From: an uncultured Paraprevotella sp.
Lineage (GTDB): Bacteria > Bacteroidota > Bacteroidia > Bacteroidales > Bacteroidaceae
Length of the DNA stretch: 64,000 nucleotides
Assembly: GCA_944320765.1 (NCBI GenBank)
Contig: CALUIS010000002.1
Coordinates: 124,001-188,000 of the forward strand
Reading direction: 5' to 3'
Of this stretch, positions 62,667-64,000 are shown in pieces. Positions within the stretch are counted from its first letter, which is position 1. Every line of letters starts with the position of its first letter. The position numbers were made by a program, and so were the translations under genes. Below the pieces are notes generated by a model, which saw only the letters and a program-made list of their open reading frames with translations, was not told the origin of the DNA and searched no databases.

Positions 62667-62897
62667 TTATTCTTCTTTCTTCTTATATACAGTGATACAT
62701 CCGTCCGGACATACGATGGCACACGAGGCGCAGCCGTTGCACAGGCCCTTGTCCGTCTGTTCGGCATAATGGTAGCCCTTCTTGTTGACGCGCTTTCCCG
62801 CCAAGGCCAGGATGTGGAGCGGGCAAGCCACCACGCACAAGTTGCAGCCTTTGCAGCGTTCGCGGTCCACAACAATCAAACCTCTGAATTTCCCCAT
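62667..62897 (-). CDS. Ferredoxin-type subunit with two 4Fe-4S clusters
   Basis: 76 residues with two CxxCxxCxxxCP motifs: CKGCNLCVVACP at about 16-27 and CNGCASCAIVCPDG at about 53-66. As the delta subunit (KorD/VorD-like) it passes electrons from the TPP enzyme to free ferredoxin. It is the second gene of the operon, after a small TPR protein. Confidence 0.95.
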   Translation of the reverse strand: MGKFRGLIVVDRERCKGCNLCVVACPLHILALAGKRVNKKGYHYAEQTDKGLCNGCASCAIVCPDGCITVYKKKEE

Positions 62898-62925
62898 GAT
62901 ATTTCTCTTATAGTTGGTATTTGCA

Positions 62926-63201
62926 TTACGGGTTATAGTAATCCTTATGATAAAACTCGATGATGTCCGTCAGCATACGGTGGGCCTCGGCAGCCGGACT
63001 GTCCGGATTGAGGGCCATGGCCTCCAGGTAGCAATTGAGCGCCTCGGAGAAATTCCCCCGCTTGCGGTAGGCGTTGCCCAGCTGGTAATAGAGCAGGTCG
63101 GAAGGGGCGGCGGAAGAACGAATGAGGCCCAGCAACCTTGCAATGAGGTCGTCCGTGCGTTTGTCCGGTGTCACTTTGTCGGTTTCATTCTGTTTTTCCA
63201 T
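62926..63201 (-). CDS. Small TPR-repeat protein
   Basis: 91 residues from ATG 63201 (MEKQNETDK). One tetratricopeptide repeat is clear (LLYYQLGNAYRKRGNFSEAL, about 43-62, followed by NCYLEAMALNPDSP), with a partial second helix pair. It is the first gene of the oxidoreductase operon, 28 bases before the ferredoxin gene. It may help assemble the complex (inference). A minus-strand -7 element TATCTTTG lies at 63226-63233. Confidence 0.82.
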   Translation of the reverse strand: MEKQNETDKVTPDKRTDDLIARLLGLIRSSAAPSDLLYYQLGNAYRKRGNFSEALNCYLEAMALNPDSPAAEAHRMLTDIIEFYHKDYYNP

Positions 63202-63225
63202 ATACGTTCTCTGTTGCTCGCTCCA

Positions 63226-63233
63226 CAAAGATA
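63226..63233 (-). promoter_or_regulatory. -7 element TATCTTTG for the oxidoreductase operon
   Basis: Minus-strand TAnnTTTG match 25 bases before ATG 63201. Confidence 0.65.
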
Positions 63234-63552
63234 AGCCTTATCCGGCAGAAAAACGAAGAAAGTTGCAAATAAAAAGGTTTTTAAACAGTTAAATCGCGCC
63301 GTTTTTTATGTACGATTCGCATAACGCACTGTTTGACAATGCAGAACGACTTTTGCTTGGTTGGTTTCATTTGAAACGTTCAAGAACGGTCGGAGAGGCT
63401 GTCTTTTGCACGGAAATCCGGCTTTTGTGCCGTTTTCCAGAGTTTTGCACAAAGGGCTTTCCAAGTGTGCAAACAGAACATTTTGCGTGGATTTCCGGTG
63501 TTTTCCCTTTCAAAAAGTCAGAATAGGGGATAATGAGGATGCGTCAAAAGCC
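63234..63552. other. Non-coding spacer
   Basis: About 320 bases without a supported gene. A 72-codon open frame on the plus strand has no family resemblance. The TTTTG(C/T)(A/G)C-type sequence recurs near 63402, 63422 and 63441. No regulatory site can be assigned. Confidence 0.5.
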
Positions 63553-63595
63553 AGAGAGGGTGTTGCTCCACCTTTCAAGGAGCAACACCCTCTCT
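63553..63595. terminator. 17-bp hairpin terminator
   Basis: AGAGAGGGTGTTGCTCC (63553-63569) pairs perfectly with 63579-63595, with a nine-base loop. It lies 25 bases after the stop of the minus-strand DUF4468 gene. Confidence 0.8.
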
Positions 63596-63620
63596 CTATC
63601 TGGCCTCTCCGCCGCTTTTC

Positions 63621-64000
63621 TCATTCTTCAATCAGCTGTGTGGCTTTGGCGCGTTCCTCCACGGGCTTTTCAAAAGCGTCGCGGGCCTGGGTGAAGATGC
63701 TTTCCACGCGGTCCACGGTCTTGCGGCGGAACTTGGCCGACCCCCAAAGCAGCTTGTCCTGGGCCTTGTTGAGGGCATTGGCGTCGTTGATCCACTCCTC
63801 CGCCTTATAGGTACGGCCATTGTATCCTTCCAGGTCTTCCTCGTAGTAATAGCTGATTTGCGTCAGCTCCATGTGGCATTTGCCGTCCGAACACTCAATG
63901 GTGAGAAGATAGCGGAAGCGTGTGCGGTCCCATACGAACGGTTTCTTCTTGAACGTCATCCACTCCTCGAAGCGTCCTACCAGGACTCCCTTCGCGGGGT
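63621..64000 (-). CDS. DUF4468-type protein, C-terminal part (5' end outside window)
   Basis: The frame is open to the window edge, so the N-terminus is missing; about 126 codons are visible. The segment GVLVGRFEEWMTFKKKPFVW, followed by RFRYLLTIECSDGKCHMELT and ISYYYEEDLEGYNGR, matches the DUF4468 (TBP-like fold) family of exported Bacteroidota proteins. The remaining part is a charged helix (KFRRKTVDRVESIFTQARDA). Function unknown. The internal Met at 63959 is probably not the start, because the family motif begins before it. Confidence 0.82.
   Translation of the reverse strand, partial: PAKGVLVGRFEEWMTFKKKPFVWDRTRFRYLLTIECSDGKCHMELTQISYYYEEDLEGYNGRTYKAEEWINDANALNKAQDKLLWGSAKFRRKTVDRVESIFTQARDAFEKPVEERAKATQLIEE

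Noticed and set aside
63308..63526. 72-codon plus-strand frame in the last spacer
   Set aside because: There is no promoter, no clear ribosome-binding site and no family resemblance; the composition is Phe/Cys-rich and unlike a real gene.

Overview
The window comes from a chromosome of the order Bacteroidales (phylum Bacteroidota). Evidence: gene starts are preceded again and again by the Bacteroidota -7 promoter element TAnnTTTG; the gene families are typical of the phylum (DUF4924, DUF1573, DUF4286, DUF4421, DUF4468, DUF6057, BlaI plus an M56/TonB protein, PF14121 putative porin, VorB-type 2-oxoacid ferredoxin oxidoreductase); and several gene orders are of a kind I associate with Bacteroides-like genomes. 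By eye the DNA is G+C-rich (above half), so a GC-rich relative rather than a typical low-GC Bacteroides is likely. I do not commit to a genus. Coding density is high. I found no rRNA, tRNA, CRISPR array, prophage or complete insertion sequence.

Layout. 1-449: end of an ABC-2 permease. 540-7638 (minus): a likely seven-gene operon, LysE exporter, DUF4924, rfbD, prfC, threonylcarbamoyl-AMP synthase, ClC channel with CBS domains, fmt. 7794-8756: ROK sugar kinase. 8813-10382 (minus): a zeta-toxin-like kinase with an overlapping small ORF, then trmD. 10572-12475: a BlaI repressor and an M56 sensor protease with a TonB C-terminal domain. 12564-12750: a compound palindromic element. 12749-14622 (minus): a flavoprotein and an orphan vsr; a cluster of AGTACT palindromes separates vsr from ligA (14941-16947). 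dapA follows.

17911-21152 is the accessory part of the window. It holds a structured non-coding stretch, a DUF3575-type outer-membrane or fimbrial-locus gene that has lost its 3' end, and two toxin-antitoxin modules (HigBA, and PIN/VapC with a small lysine-rich partner). Each module is preceded by a hairpin and a shared leader and followed by a near-identical 51-bp hairpin. A 930-residue secreted alginate-lyase-family protein with a sorting-like C-terminus follows.

24125-38082 and beyond is mostly housekeeping: tilS, a glycosyltransferase, pyrB-pyrI-flavin reductase-glyA (minus), penicillin-binding protein 1A, a short folK, kdsB with a 14-repeat MORN protein and an inositol-phosphatase-like enzyme, then YhcH, glgB and DUF6057. 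39274-49216 (minus) holds a xanthine permease and a long tandem run hisH-hisA-hisF-hisIE-ftsE-lysC-lysA-glycosyltransferase-MATE. 49341-51782 (minus) is DUF4286-ruvC-ModF-like ABC protein. 51923-57009 holds DUF1573, a Cof-type phosphatase, an oxidoreductase-DUF4421-glycosylase operon and an unnamed six-helix membrane protein. 57010-57588 is non-coding and rich in inverted repeats. 57589-59871 is a putative porin. 59967-63201 is the 2-oxoacid:ferredoxin oxidoreductase operon. The window ends inside a DUF4468 protein.

Functional links. ligA, ruvC, vsr and the Mug-like glycosylase serve DNA repair; fmt, prfC, trmD, tilS and TsaC serve translation; dapA, lysC and lysA serve lysine/diaminopimelate synthesis and PBP1A uses its cell-wall product; kdsB and rfbD serve surface polysaccharide; the oxidoreductase operon serves anaerobic ferredoxin-linked 2-oxoacid metabolism.
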